Assembly: GCF_030646845.1 (NCBI RefSeq) | Contig: NZ_JAUSLE010000055.1 | Coordinates: 1-64,000, forward strand | Direction of reading: 5' to 3' | DNA from: Rhodoferax sp. | Lineage (GTDB): Bacteria > Pseudomonadota > Gammaproteobacteria > Burkholderiales > Burkholderiaceae_C | DNA length: 64,000 nt | Shown here: in pieces, positions 8,402-17,532 of the stretch | How positions within the stretch are numbered: position 1 is the first letter of the stretch | How the letters are laid out: each line of letters begins with the position of its first letter | Position numbers and translations under genes: made by a program | The notes under the pieces: model-generated | Told to the model about the DNA's origin: nothing | What the model saw: the letters and a program-made list of their open reading frames with translations, nothing else | The model's database searches: none

Positions 8402-9406
8402 TTACTTGAGGCCGATCACCATGGAATCCGGGCCGATGAGATGCTCGACACGGGTCTCACGGAATCCCGCCGCCTTCATCCATGCGCAACACTGCGCACC
8501 GGTGAAATCGAAGCCGGCGGGTGTTTCGATCAGCATGTTCAGGCTCATCAACAAGCCGAACGCATTGCTGCGTCGCTCGTCGTCAATCATCGCTTCGTAG
8601 ACCAGCAGGGCGCCGCCTTCCGGCAGGGCGTCATAGGCCTTGGCAATCAGTTGCTTCTTTTCGTCGAGACTCCAGTCGTGCAGGACATGTCCCATCACGA
8701 TCACGTCGGCGTGGGGCAAAGCGCCATGAAAGAAGTCGCCGCCCCGGAACGTCAGCCGCTCCTTCAAACCGTGCCGCTGAACGTAATCGTTAAAACTCGC
8801 CTGCACGGGCGGCAGATCGAAGCCCAAGCCCTGCAGATGGGGGTGCGCCAGAGCCACCTGGACCGCCAGGGCGCCCTGGGCACAACCCACGTCAACAAAG
8901 CTCTTGTAGTCGCGCCACGGGAACCTGGTGGCGATCGCGCGCGCCGCGCCCATGCTGACGCCGCTCATCGCCGCGAGAAACCCCTGCAAACGCTGGGGGT
9001 CGGAATACAGCGTGCCAAAGAAACTCTCGCCCTGACGGGCTTCATTCTGCGGCTGGCCGCTTTTGAGGGCGTCTGTCAACGAACCCCAGAAACCATACAG
9101 CCGTGCGTTGAACATCTCCAGCAGGCCGCCAACGTAGGCTGGCTTCTTGCGGTCGAGGAACAGGTCTGTCTCCGGTGTGTTGGCATACCTGGCGCCATCG
9201 CGGGTCAACATGCCAAGTGCGACTAGCGCATCAAGAAAATCCTCGGCACTGCGCGGATGCAGTCCGCAGCGATCCGCCAGGACGGACCGCTCCAGCGGCC
9301 CATCCCCGAGCGCCGTAAAGACCCCCAGCTCAACGGCGCTCAGCAGCGTCTTGGATGCCCAAAAGGCGCTGCCAAGTTGAAGAATTGCATCGGGTGAAGG
9401 GCCCAT
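8402..9406 (-). CDS. SAM-dependent O-methyltransferase (hydroxyindole/caffeate type)
   Basis: 334 residues. The N-terminal ~100 residues form a winged-helix dimerisation domain ([29 protein letters not shown]), followed by a Rossmann methyltransferase domain with [16 protein letters not shown] as the SAM-binding loop and [13 protein letters not shown] near the active site. This is the architecture of acetylserotonin or caffeate O-methyltransferases and of bacterial polyketide methylases. GGAGACTGCC precedes the ATG. No biosynthetic genes are adjacent, so the acceptor is unknown. Confidence 0.82.
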   Translation of the reverse strand: MGPSPDAILQLGSAFWASKTLLSAVELGVFTALGDGPLERSVLADRCGLHPRSAEDFLDALVALGMLTRDGARYANTPETDLFLDRKKPAYVGGLLEMFNARLYGFWGSLTDALKSGQPQNEARQGESFFGTLYSDPQRLQGFLAAMSGVSMGAARAIATRFPWRDYKSFVDVGCAQGALAVQVALAHPHLQGLGFDLPPVQASFNDYVQRHGLKERLTFRGGDFFHGALPHADVIVMGHVLHDWSLDEKKQLIAKAYDALPEGGALLVYEAMIDDERRSNAFGLLMSLNMLIETPAGFDFTGAQCCAWMKAAGFRETRVEHLIGPDSMVIGLK

Positions 9407-9577
9407 GGCAGTCTCCTTTCCATAACGGAGACGGGATTAAGCGCCTCGCGCCAGCCCGGTGTCAAGCGTGGCCGAACCCGCAATCAACATCGTTCACCAC
9501 CTGTCTTGATGGCGCTCAATTGGCGTTGCTTCGCGGCATCACATAATGCATTGTTGTCTTGATGGGAGTTGGCGCTG

Positions 9578-11026
9578 ATGGACCTGGTTTGGCAGTTGTT
9601 GAATGGCGGCGCGGGCAATTTGGCCGCCTATCTGGCGGCCCACGTGTTGCTGTGTCTGCTGCCGGCTTTTTTCATCGCGGGCGCCATGGCGGCGCTCATT
9701 CCCAAGGCCAGCATCACGCGCTGGCTGGGCCGTAGCACGCCGGCCTATGTGTCATACCCGGCGGCGGCGGCCGCAGGTTCGCTGCTGGCGGTCTGCTCCT
9801 GCACCATCGTGCCGCTGTTCGCAGGCATCTACCGCAAGGGCGCGGGTATTGGTCCAGCCATCACTTTTTTGTTCTTTGCGCCGGCCGGCAATATCCTGGC
9901 GCTGGCCTACACCGGCAGCATCCTGGGCGCGGAGTTTGCCGTGGCGCGGTTTGTCTTGTGCCTTTTGTTTGGCATCGGCATCGGCCTGCTGATGGCCCTG
10001 CTGTTCTGGCGCGACGACGCCAGCCACGACGCGCAGACTGATGCGCTGTTTGCCGACCAGGCGAGCATTGGTCCCGCTGCCCTTGGTGTGTTGCTGGCAC
10101 TGGTGGCACTGCTGGTTGCCGGTACGCTGAAGCTGTGGCCGCTGACCGCCACAGTGGCCACCGTGAATCTGCCGTTGCCCTGGGCCCAGGCGTGGCAGGC
10201 CACGCTGTTCCAATGGGTGCCTTTCGACGCCGCCAAGGGGGAGGAGGGCGTCAGCGTGCAGGGCTCGTTGCTGATCGTGCTGCTGGTGTTGATCGGCCTG
10301 ACAGCCTACAAGGGCCTGGAGAACATCATCGAGGGCGCCAACCGCTGGACCTGGATCACCCTGGGTCTGGCCGCCACCACGCTGCTGGTGGCCGCACTGA
10401 GGCTGACCCCAAATATCGAGGGCCTGGAGCTCGCCTTGACCGGGCGCCTGTTTGCCGTCGGGCTGGCGCTGTGGGCCGTGCTGCGCTATGCCCGGCGCCT
10501 GAACGCGGACGACTGGCGTGCCTGGCTGTGGGAGTCCTGGCGCTTCGTCAAGCAGATCTTCTTGCTGCTGGTGGTGGGTGTGTTTGTTGTCGGCATCATC
10601 CGCCAGCTGATCCAGCCCGAATGGATTCAGACGCTGGCCGGGCGCAACGACCTGCAGGCCAATGCAGTGGCCGTGGTGTTTGGCGTTTTCATGTACTTTC
10701 CGACGCTGGTGGAGGTGCCGGTGGCGCGCATGTTCCTCGATCTCGGCATGCACCCCGGCCCGCTGCTGGCCTATCTGATGGCGGACCCGGAGCTGAGTCT
10801 GCAAAGCATGCTGATGGTGGCGGCGGTCATTGGCCGGCGCAAGACCTTTGCCTACGTGGGCTGGGTGGCGGTGTTCAGCATCAGCGCCGGTCTGCTGTAC
10901 GGCGCGTGGGTGGACGGCGTGGCGCTGGCCTGGCTGGTATTGGGCCTGGGCGCCTTTACCGCTGTCATCGCTGCCGTTCTGGCCTGGCTGCATCGACGCC
11001 AGCAGCAGGCGATTCAAGCCCTGTGA
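9578..11026 (+). CDS. PF03773-type permease (ArsP/SO_0444-like)
   Basis: 482-residue inner-membrane protein with about ten hydrophobic segments. The signature CSCTIVPLFAGIYRKGAGIG and the matching motif in the second half (VFMYFPTLVEVPVARMFLD) are those of the two-domain permease family that includes the organoarsenical exporter ArsP and SO_0444-type metal(loid) exporters. ATG 9578 is preferred over TTG 9569 because GGGAG lies nine bases before it. A mini-thioredoxin gene follows 40 bases downstream. The substrate is not identifiable; a metalloid or metal-thiol complex is plausible. Confidence 0.8.
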   Translation: MDLVWQLLNGGAGNLAAYLAAHVLLCLLPAFFIAGAMAALIPKASITRWLGRSTPAYVSYPAAAAAGSLLAVCSCTIVPLFAGIYRKGAGIGPAITFLFFAPAGNILALAYTGSILGAEFAVARFVLCLLFGIGIGLLMALLFWRDDASHDAQTDALFADQASIGPAALGVLLALVALLVAGTLKLWPLTATVATVNLPLPWAQAWQATLFQWVPFDAAKGEEGVSVQGSLLIVLLVLIGLTAYKGLENIIEGANRWTWITLGLAATTLLVAALRLTPNIEGLELALTGRLFAVGLALWAVLRYARRLNADDWRAWLWESWRFVKQIFLLLVVGVFVVGIIRQLIQPEWIQTLAGRNDLQANAVAVVFGVFMYFPTLVEVPVARMFLDLGMHPGPLLAYLMADPELSLQSMLMVAAVIGRRKTFAYVGWVAVFSISAGLLYGAWVDGVALAWLVLGLGAFTAVIAAVLAWLHRRQQQAIQAL

Positions 11027-11066
11027 GCCTGCGTCAACCGTTCCCGATTTCCAAGGAGAAAAGACC

Positions 11067-11303
11067 ATGCTGACCGTCAAGATTCTGGGTTCTGGCTGTG
11101 CCAACTGCAAAAAGCTCGAGGCCGTGGCGCGCGAAGCCGTCACCGGCGCCGGTAGGGAGGCCGAATTCGTCAAGGTCACCGACATGAAGGCCATCCTCGC
11201 CTATGACCTGTTGGCCACCCCCGGACTGGTCATCAACGACAAGCTGGTCTGCAGCGGCCGCATCCCTAGCCAGGCCGAGGTCCGGCAGTGGTTGCCGGCC
11301 TGA
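11067..11303 (+). CDS. Mini-thioredoxin (redox-active disulfide protein)
   Basis: 78 residues, thioredoxin fold reduced to its core. The redox centre is GSGCANCKKLE, with cis-Pro in ATPGLVIN, as in archaeal-type redox-active disulfide proteins. AAGGAG precedes the ATG. Placed directly after the permease it probably acts as that transporter's thiol partner; a second such pair occurs at 16059-17392. Confidence 0.85.
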   Translation: MLTVKILGSGCANCKKLEAVAREAVTGAGREAEFVKVTDMKAILAYDLLATPGLVINDKLVCSGRIPSQAEVRQWLPA

Positions 11304-11342
11304 TCCGCGCCCGCCTGGCGCTAGCTGCTCACTGAGGAACGG

Positions 11343-12236
11343 CTATTCACAGGGCTTGGTAAACGGCTCGCGAACCACCTGCAGCGTGACGTGCCCGATC
11401 TCAAACCGGTCATGCATCTGCTGGGTTGCCTCGCGGTAGAACGCATCATCCGCTTGCCCTGCTGGCATCACCAGATGCGCCGTCATGGCAATCTGCGATG
11501 TGCCCATCGCCCAGACATGCAGGTCATGCACGCGCTGCACGCCAGGCAATGCCAGCAGGCAATCGCGCACTGCGTTCAGATCCACGCTGTCGGGCACGCC
11601 GTCGAACAGCAGGTGCAGCGATTGCCGGAACAGCCCCCAGGTGCCGACGATGATCACGGCCGCAATCAGCACGCTCATCACCGGATCGATCCATTGCCAG
11701 CCCTGCCACAGGTACAGCGCGCCACCCAACACCACGCCCAGCGAGACCAGCGCATCCGCCGCCATGTGCAGGAAGGCGCCGCGGATGTTCATGTCATGCT
11801 CGCGCCCCCGCATGAAGAGCAGGGCCGTGGCCGTGTTGATCACGATGCCCACCCCGGCCACAGCCATGATGGTCACGCCTTCCATGGCCTCGGGCGCCGC
11901 AAGGCGGTGCGCCGCTTCCCACACCAGCGACCCCATGGCGACCAGCAGCAGCAAGGCGTTGGCGAACGCCGCCAGAATGGAGGCACGCTGCCAGCCGTAG
12001 GTGTGGCGGGCGTTGGGTTTGAGCTTGCCGGCCAGCGCGCCGCCCCAGGCCAGGACCAAACCAGCCACGTCACTCAGGTTGTGACCGGCGTCGGCCAGCA
12101 AGGCCAGCGAGTTGATCTTCCAGCCGTAGAACGCTTCGATGGCGACGAAGACGATGTTGAGCCCGATGCCGATGGCAAAGGCCCGATTGAAGCTGGCCGG
12201 CGCGTGATCATGGTCGTGGCTATGTCCTGCGCTCAC
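11343..12236 (-). CDS. CDF-family divalent cation exporter (CzcD/ZitB-like)
   Basis: 297 residues, six transmembrane segments plus a cytoplasmic C-terminal domain. A His-rich N-terminus (GHSHDHDH) precedes the first helix. The transport site is visible as D49..H52..D56 in ADAGHNLSD and the paired HMAADALVS in helix 5, typical of Zn(II)/H+ antiporters. The C-terminal domain includes VHDLHVWAMG. It overlaps the upstream DUF2789 gene by four bases. Zn, Co or Cd export is expected. Confidence 0.9.
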   Translation of the reverse strand: MSAGHSHDHDHAPASFNRAFAIGIGLNIVFVAIEAFYGWKINSLALLADAGHNLSDVAGLVLAWGGALAGKLKPNARHTYGWQRASILAAFANALLLLVAMGSLVWEAAHRLAAPEAMEGVTIMAVAGVGIVINTATALLFMRGREHDMNIRGAFLHMAADALVSLGVVLGGALYLWQGWQWIDPVMSVLIAAVIIVGTWGLFRQSLHLLFDGVPDSVDLNAVRDCLLALPGVQRVHDLHVWAMGTSQIAMTAHLVMPAGQADDAFYREATQQMHDRFEIGHVTLQVVREPFTKPCE

Positions 12237-12484
12237 CGGCTTGGTCTTTCCGTTTGCCGAAGGGCAACGCTCAGTTGATCGACCAGTTCGGCCCAGTCCG
12301 AGTCCTGCAGCAGCGCTTCACGCAGGAACGCGGCCTGCGCCGGCGTCCAGACGGGTGCATCCGCCAGCCTGACGTCTGCAGGCAGCGGTGCGTGCGCCGC
12401 GATGAATTGCCGGATGTCCTGCTCACCACAGGGCAGGCCCAACTGGGCAAAGAGATCGCTGAAATGATGTATCGGTGTGTTCAT
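12233..12484 (-). CDS. DUF2789 family protein
   Basis: 83 residues, soluble. The sequence HHFSDLFAQLGLP..FLREALLQDSDWAELVDQLSVALR matches the DUF2789 family, which is small, helical and uncharacterised. Its stop overlaps the CDF transporter start (ATGA), so the two are translationally coupled; a link to metal homeostasis is only inferred from that. Confidence 0.8.
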   Translation of the reverse strand: MNTPIHHFSDLFAQLGLPCGEQDIRQFIAAHAPLPADVRLADAPVWTPAQAAFLREALLQDSDWAELVDQLSVALRQTERPSR

Positions 12485-12492
12485 CGTAATGT

Positions 12493-13677
12493 TTATAGCA
12501 CTTCAAGCGCCAGCGCAATGCCCTGCCCGCCGCCAATGCACAGCGTGACGATGCCGCGCTTCAGGCCATCGCGCTGCATCGAGTGCATCAGACGGGTCGC
12601 GAGTACTGCGCCGCTGGCCCCAATCGGGTGACCATGGGCAATGGCGCCGCCTTCGACATTGACAATGTCCTCGGAAAAGCCCAGTTCGCGCAGGCAGGCG
12701 ATGGTGATTGCGGCGAAGGCTTCGTTGATCTCGACGCGCTGCACATCCGCCACCGACCAGCCCGCCCGCGCCAGCGCTTGACGCACTGCAGGCACGGGCC
12801 CCAAACCAAACATGCCGGGCTCGACCGCCCCGATGCCGTAGGACACCAGGCGCGCCAGCGGCTTAAGGCCATTGGCCTGCGCCCACTGCCTGTCCGCGAC
12901 GATCATCGCCGCGGCGCCGGAGTTCAGGCCGGGCGCGCTGCCGGCAGTGATGCTGCCTTCCTTGCGAAACGCCGGTTTGAGCTTGGCGAGCGACTCGGCC
13001 GTGGTGTCGGGCCGGTTGTGCTCGTCTTTGTTGAATACGGTCGGGCCTTTGCGCCCTGGCACCTCCACTGCCGCGATTTCCGCCTCGAATTTGCCCGCCG
13101 CCTGCGCCACGGCAAAGCGTTGCTGCGAGCGTAGCGCCCAACGGTCCTGGTCTTCCCGGGATATCTTGTTCTGCGTCACCAGGTCTTCCGTGTGCCAGCC
13201 GGAATGCTTGCCGCTGAACGCGTCGTTCAAGCCGTCATACAACATGCTGTCAAACATCGTGACATCGCCCATGCGCGCGCCCCAGCGGCCCTGCGGCAGC
13301 AGGTACGGTGCCCGGTCCATATTCTCCATGCCGCCGGCAATGGCGCAGTCGATCATGCCGGACCAGATTTCCAGCGCGGCGCTCACCACGCCCTGCGCGC
13401 CGGAGCCGCAGACCCGGTTGACGGTCAGCGCTGGCACCTCGATGGGCAAGCCCGCGCCGATGCCGGCCTGGCGCGCCGGATTCATCTTGACCCCGGCCTG
13501 AATCACGTTGCCCATGACCAGCGTCTGCACCTTGTCAGCGGACAAGCCGGAACGCTTGACGGTTTCGCGAATAACGGCCGCACCCAGATCAGGTGCGGGC
13601 ACATCCTTCAGGCTTCCACCGTACGTGCCAATGGCAGTACGAACAGGACTGCAAATAACAACTTCCTTTTGACTCAT
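12493..13677 (-). CDS. Acetyl-CoA C-acetyltransferase (thiolase)
   Basis: 394-residue biosynthetic-type thiolase condensing two acetyl-CoA to acetoacetyl-CoA or the reverse. Catalytic residues are present: C90 in NRVCGSG (acyl carrier), H350 in AHGHPIGASG and C380 in TLCIGGGQG. The length is that of PhaA/AtoB. AAGGAGTAGC precedes the ATG. Downstream of phaC and osmC on the same strand, it could supply the PHA pathway, although phaB is not nearby. Confidence 0.9.
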   Translation of the reverse strand: MSQKEVVICSPVRTAIGTYGGSLKDVPAPDLGAAVIRETVKRSGLSADKVQTLVMGNVIQAGVKMNPARQAGIGAGLPIEVPALTVNRVCGSGAQGVVSAALEIWSGMIDCAIAGGMENMDRAPYLLPQGRWGARMGDVTMFDSMLYDGLNDAFSGKHSGWHTEDLVTQNKISREDQDRWALRSQQRFAVAQAAGKFEAEIAAVEVPGRKGPTVFNKDEHNRPDTTAESLAKLKPAFRKEGSITAGSAPGLNSGAAAMIVADRQWAQANGLKPLARLVSYGIGAVEPGMFGLGPVPAVRQALARAGWSVADVQRVEINEAFAAITIACLRELGFSEDIVNVEGGAIAHGHPIGASGAVLATRLMHSMQRDGLKRGIVTLCIGGGQGIALALEVL

Positions 13678-13763
13678 GCTGCTACTCCTTGAAATAGATA
13701 AATACCCATCGAATCGATCACAACACGCGCTCTACTGCCTTGCGGTGGCGGCCTCTTCTAACG

Positions 13764-14183
13764 TCAGCGCCGACGCAAGACACCACTCAAATCAGTCCCT
13801 GGCGCGACGGTATTGAATACCGTGCCGTACTTCTTGACGTTTTCATGCAGCAGGTTCAGCCGCTGGTCCGACTCGTCGGTGTCCACGATGATTTCGTAAC
13901 GGATCGATTCCATCTTGGGTGGCACGTCCTGGCGCACGCCGTCCACGATGACCTCCACCCCGCGCAGCTCGAATTTCAAAATGGGCATCACCCGTTCGAT
14001 CCCCTTGATCATGCAGGCCGAGAGCGCAGCGAGCAGCAACTCGGCCGGGTTGAAGGCATCCGGGTTACCCGCCATGTCGGTGTCGAGCGCGATTTCGGCG
14101 TTCTTGCAGTTTGAGAGGCTGCCATGCGCATCGATTCGACGCGACTCGACGTGAAAGGTCATTTTGACTGGCGGCATGGTCAT
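13764..14183 (-). CDS. OsmC-family protein coupled to phaC
   Basis: 139 residues with the OsmC/Ohr fold: FNPAELLLAALSACMIKGIERV holds the first family cysteine (C57). The second catalytic cysteine, usually in a CPVS-like segment near residue 120, is absent (the region reads KKYGTVFNTV), so peroxidase activity is doubtful. The ATG at 14183 overlaps the phaC stop (ATGA), giving translational coupling to PHA synthase. Function unknown. Confidence 0.8.
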   Translation of the reverse strand: MTMPPVKMTFHVESRRIDAHGSLSNCKNAEIALDTDMAGNPDAFNPAELLLAALSACMIKGIERVMPILKFELRGVEVIVDGVRQDVPPKMESIRYEIIVDTDESDQRLNLLHENVKKYGTVFNTVAPGTDLSGVLRRR

Positions 14184-15922
14184 TTCTGCAAGACGTAGGT
14201 GCCGGGAGCGGCACAGATCGGCACGAGGCCCTTGGCCGCAGCACCCATCGATGGCGCAGCAACCGGCTTTCCCGATCGGGCCTGCAACCAGCCGGCCCAG
14301 TCCGGCCACCACGATCCTTCGTGGCGTGGCGCGGCCTGCAGCCATGCGTCGGGGTCAAGGTACTGACTGTCGTGTTTTCGCGTGAGCACCTGGTAGCTGC
14401 GCCCCGGCACCCCCGGCGGGTTGACGATGCCCACGTTGTGGCCGCCCGAGGTAAGCAGGAACGTGATGTCGACGTCGGCCAGCAGGTGCAGCTTGTGCAC
14501 CGAACGCCACGGCGCAACATGGTCGCGTTCCGTGCCGATGCAGTAGATCGGGCACTGGATGTCGGTCAGCGCAACCGGCTTGTCGTTGACGGGGTAGCGG
14601 CCGCTGGCCAGATCATTCTGCAAAAACATGCGGCGCAGGTACTCGGTATGCATGCGGTAAGGCAGACGCGTACCGTCCGCGTTCCAGGCCATCAGATCAG
14701 TGACTGTGGAGCGTTCACCCAGCAGGTAATCCCTCAGCATCCGGGACCACACCAGATCGCTGGAGCGCATCAGCTGGAATGCACCGGCCATCTGGGTACT
14801 GTCGAGGTAACCCTTGTCCCACATGATGTCTTCGAGGTAGGTCACCTGACTGTCGTCGATGAACAGTTCCAGTTCTCCGGGCTCGGTGAAATCGGTCTGC
14901 GCGGCCAACAGCGACATTGAGGCCAGGCGCTTGTCACCATCGCGGCCCATGGCTGCCGCCGCAATGGTGAGCAGCGTGCCGCCCAGACAGTAGCCAACGG
15001 CGTGTATTTTTTGTTTCGGCACGACCGCGCCGACGGTGTCGATCGCGTCCATCACGCCCAGGCGCAGGTAGTCGTCCATCCCCAGATCCCGGTCTTCGGA
15101 GCTCGGGTTTTTCCACGAGATCGCAAACACCGTATGGCCCTGTTCGACGAGGTACTTGATCAGCGAGTTGCCAGGCGACAGATCGAGGATGTAGTACTTC
15201 ATGATCCACGACGGCACGATCAGGATCGGCTCCGGCCGTACCTTGGGGCCGGAAGGTTCGTATTGAATCAACTCGATCAGCCGGTTACGGTAGATCACCT
15301 GGCCCGGCGTGACGGCCACGTTTTTGCCGACCTGGTAGGCGTCGGTGCCGGGCGGCGGCGACTGAGCCCGCAGGCGTTGTGCATCCTCCACAAAATTCTG
15401 GAAGCCTTGCCACAGGCTGGCACCGCCAGTTTTTGCCGCGTGCTCCAGCACCTCGGGATTGGTCCAGACGAAATTGGCGGGCGAGATCATGTCAAGCAGC
15501 TGTCTGACAGTAAAGCTGACGACGGCTTCATGGTGTGGCGAGACGCCCCGGACGCCGGTGGTGGCGTCCTGCCACCATTGCTGGGTGAGCAGGAATGACT
15601 GGCTGATGACGTTGAAGGGCCAGGTCTGCCAGCTTGCGTGCGTGAACCGGCGGTCCTGAACCAGCGGCTCGATGCAGGGTTTGCACGACGTTTGGGTCGC
15701 TCGCGGGGCATAGCTCGCGAGTTGCTGGATGCTCTGCAGCGCCTTCTGAGTCAGTTCCAGCTGCTCCGCGGGGTTGTGTGACAGGTGGGTCAGCCAGTCG
15801 TCAAAGGCCATGCGCAATGCCGCGGTTGAGACGCCGCGGGTCAGGGGTGACAGCTGGGCATGGGCCCAGCGATCAAGGGTGTTCCCGGGTTGTGGCAGCG
15901 CGGGGGTAGGGGTGTTCGTCAT
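14180..15922 (-). CDS. phaC: Poly(3-hydroxyalkanoate) synthase, class I
   Basis: 580 residues, polymerising (R)-3-hydroxyacyl-CoA on the PHA granule surface. The lipase-like box VGYCLGGTLL contains the nucleophile C312; the catalytic Asp is in CIGTERDHVAPW and the His in GGHNVGIVNPPG. An N-terminal ~200-residue domain precedes the alpha/beta-hydrolase core. The start MTNTPTPALP (15922) is preferred over an in-frame ATG at 16000 that adds an atypical basic leader. Confidence 0.92.
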   Translation of the reverse strand: MTNTPTPALPQPGNTLDRWAHAQLSPLTRGVSTAALRMAFDDWLTHLSHNPAEQLELTQKALQSIQQLASYAPRATQTSCKPCIEPLVQDRRFTHASWQTWPFNVISQSFLLTQQWWQDATTGVRGVSPHHEAVVSFTVRQLLDMISPANFVWTNPEVLEHAAKTGGASLWQGFQNFVEDAQRLRAQSPPPGTDAYQVGKNVAVTPGQVIYRNRLIELIQYEPSGPKVRPEPILIVPSWIMKYYILDLSPGNSLIKYLVEQGHTVFAISWKNPSSEDRDLGMDDYLRLGVMDAIDTVGAVVPKQKIHAVGYCLGGTLLTIAAAAMGRDGDKRLASMSLLAAQTDFTEPGELELFIDDSQVTYLEDIMWDKGYLDSTQMAGAFQLMRSSDLVWSRMLRDYLLGERSTVTDLMAWNADGTRLPYRMHTEYLRRMFLQNDLASGRYPVNDKPVALTDIQCPIYCIGTERDHVAPWRSVHKLHLLADVDITFLLTSGGHNVGIVNPPGVPGRSYQVLTRKHDSQYLDPDAWLQAAPRHEGSWWPDWAGWLQARSGKPVAAPSMGAAAKGLVPICAAPGTYVLQK

Positions 15923-16058
15923 CTGACACAAACCTTGTGAATTTTCAGAATCATTTTGACGGCGGCCTGGGTCATGGTGCTTGATCCTTGTCAATCGCAT
16001 TTATGCCGGGAGCGTTGTCTGCAAGTGCCTTGAAGCGCTTCCCTCACCTTGCGGCTGC

Positions 16059-16298
16059 TTACGCAGTGGCCGTGAGCCATTGCTCGATTTTGTCGCGGCT
16101 GGGCACGCCACCGGCGTGCACCACCTTGCCATTGATCACCACGCCCGGCGTGGACATGACGCCGTAGCCCATGATGTCGCACAGTTCTTCCACTTTTGTC
16201 AGGTTCACTGTGACGCCTTTGGCCTTGGCCACCTGGTCAATCAGGGCGATGGTGTTCTTGCAGTTGGTGCAGCCGGTGCCGAGTACCTTGATATCCAT
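16059..16298 (-). CDS. Mini-thioredoxin (second copy)
   Basis: 79 residues, MDIKVLGTGCTNCKNT with a CxxC centre at C10/C13 and the cis-Pro turn STPGVVING. It belongs to the same family as the protein at 11067-11303. It lies 41 bases downstream of a PF03773 permease on the same strand. GGAAACATC precedes the ATG. Probably the reducing partner of that permease. Confidence 0.85.
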   Translation of the reverse strand: MDIKVLGTGCTNCKNTIALIDQVAKAKGVTVNLTKVEELCDIMGYGVMSTPGVVINGKVVHAGGVPSRDKIEQWLTATA

Positions 16299-16339
16299 GA
16301 TGTTTCCTTGAGATTGAAGTTGATGAAAAGAATCTGTGC

Positions 16340-17392
16340 TCAGAGCACCGCGTTAAATACAAAACCCACCAGCAAAATGCCGCTGGCCACCACCGCCACA
16401 AAAGTAGCGATCAGCCGCACCTTGAGCACCTTGCGCAGGATGATCATTTCGGGCAGTGACAGCGCAATCACACTCATCATGAACGCCAGCACCGTGCCCA
16501 GGGCGGCACCCTTGGCCAGCAGTGCCTGCACGATCGGAATCACGCCGGCTGCGTTGGTGTACATCGGCACACCCATCAGCACCGCCAGCGGCACCGACCA
16601 CCAGGCTTCCTTGCCCATGAAACTGGCCATGAAGTCTTCCGGCACATAGCCGTGGATCAAGGCGCCGACTGCAATACCGCCCAGGATGTAGGGCCAGACC
16701 TTGCCGACAATCTCACGCACCGCGGCAAACCCGCCCTCAATGCGGTCGGCCAGTGTGGCGCCCGTGTCTTCAAACTGGGCAGCCGTCTTGGGCATGTCGC
16801 GCACCCAGTCTTCGAGGTAGGCCTCCATCTTCAGGCGGCCAATGATCCAGCCGGCCACGATCGCCACACTCAGGCCCAGGCCCAGGTACAGCAATGCCAC
16901 TTTCCAGCCAAACATGCCGAACAGCAGGGTGAGCGCGACTTCGTTGACCATCGGCGCCGAAATCAGGAACGAGAACGTCACGCCCAGCGGCACACCGGCC
17001 TGCACAAACCCGATGAACAGGGGCACCGCCGAGCAGGAGCAAAACGGGGTGACGATGCCCAGCGACGCTGCCATGACGTTGGCCGCACCCTCACTGCGTC
17101 CGGCCAGCAGGGCGCGGGTGCGCTCCGGGGTGAAGTAGCTGTTGATCATGCCCATGACGAACACCACGCCGGTCAGCAGCATCAGCACCTTGGGCGTGTC
17201 GTAGATAAAGAACTGCAGCGCACCGCCCAGATGGCTGGCACGGTCCACCGGCAGGGCAGCGACCAGCGCCTCAGAGCCGGGAAGCAGCGTCTGGTACAGG
17301 CCGAGCCAGACGATGGCGGCCAGGATCAGAAAGGCAATCGGCTGGCGCAGGGGCCAGGATTTCCGCGGTGTCGTCAAGGTATTCATACCCAT
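16340..17392 (-). CDS. PF03773-type permease (second module)
   Basis: 350-residue membrane protein with about eight to ten hydrophobic segments. The family signature is GIVTPFCSCSAVPLFIGFVQAGVPLG, containing the CxC, and the second-half repeat is GVPMYTNAAGVIPIVQALL. This subfamily is shorter than the protein at 9578-11026 and closer to ArsP. Start: ATG 17392 (MGMNTL) is chosen; ATG 17386 and a TTG at 17431 are alternatives, none with a strong Shine-Dalgarno sequence. A repeat copy lies just upstream. Confidence 0.82.
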   Translation of the reverse strand: MGMNTLTTPRKSWPLRQPIAFLILAAIVWLGLYQTLLPGSEALVAALPVDRASHLGGALQFFIYDTPKVLMLLTGVVFVMGMINSYFTPERTRALLAGRSEGAANVMAASLGIVTPFCSCSAVPLFIGFVQAGVPLGVTFSFLISAPMVNEVALTLLFGMFGWKVALLYLGLGLSVAIVAGWIIGRLKMEAYLEDWVRDMPKTAAQFEDTGATLADRIEGGFAAVREIVGKVWPYILGGIAVGALIHGYVPEDFMASFMGKEAWWSVPLAVLMGVPMYTNAAGVIPIVQALLAKGAALGTVLAFMMSVIALSLPEMIILRKVLKVRLIATFVAVVASGILLVGFVFNAVL

Positions 17393-17429
17393 GAAGACGG
17401 GCGAAGCAGCGAAAAGACGCACCAATTTC

Positions 17430-17504
17430 AAAATTTATAAGAAATATGCCTCTAGCCCCCGTCGATATTGCGCAAGATGCTATGAAAACAATAGCAAAAT
17501 ATGA
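17430..17504 (-). repeat. Comamonadaceae-type intergenic repeat, copy B
   Basis: On the minus strand this reads TTTTGCTATTG..CATAGCATCTTGCGCAATATCGACGGGGGCTAGAGGCATATTTCTTATAA. It shares the ATAGC..CTTGCGCA core and the full GACGGGGGCTAGAGGC box with copy A at 182-240. It fills the space between the permease start and the end of the sigma-factor gene, so it may carry the permease promoter. Confidence 0.75.
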
Positions 17505-17532
17505 GCCGGTATCAGGGCTGGCGTGCCGGCGT

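Noticed and set aside
9752-11194. 480-codon open frame antisense to the first permease
   Set aside because: His/Gln/Gly-rich shadow with no recognisable domain.
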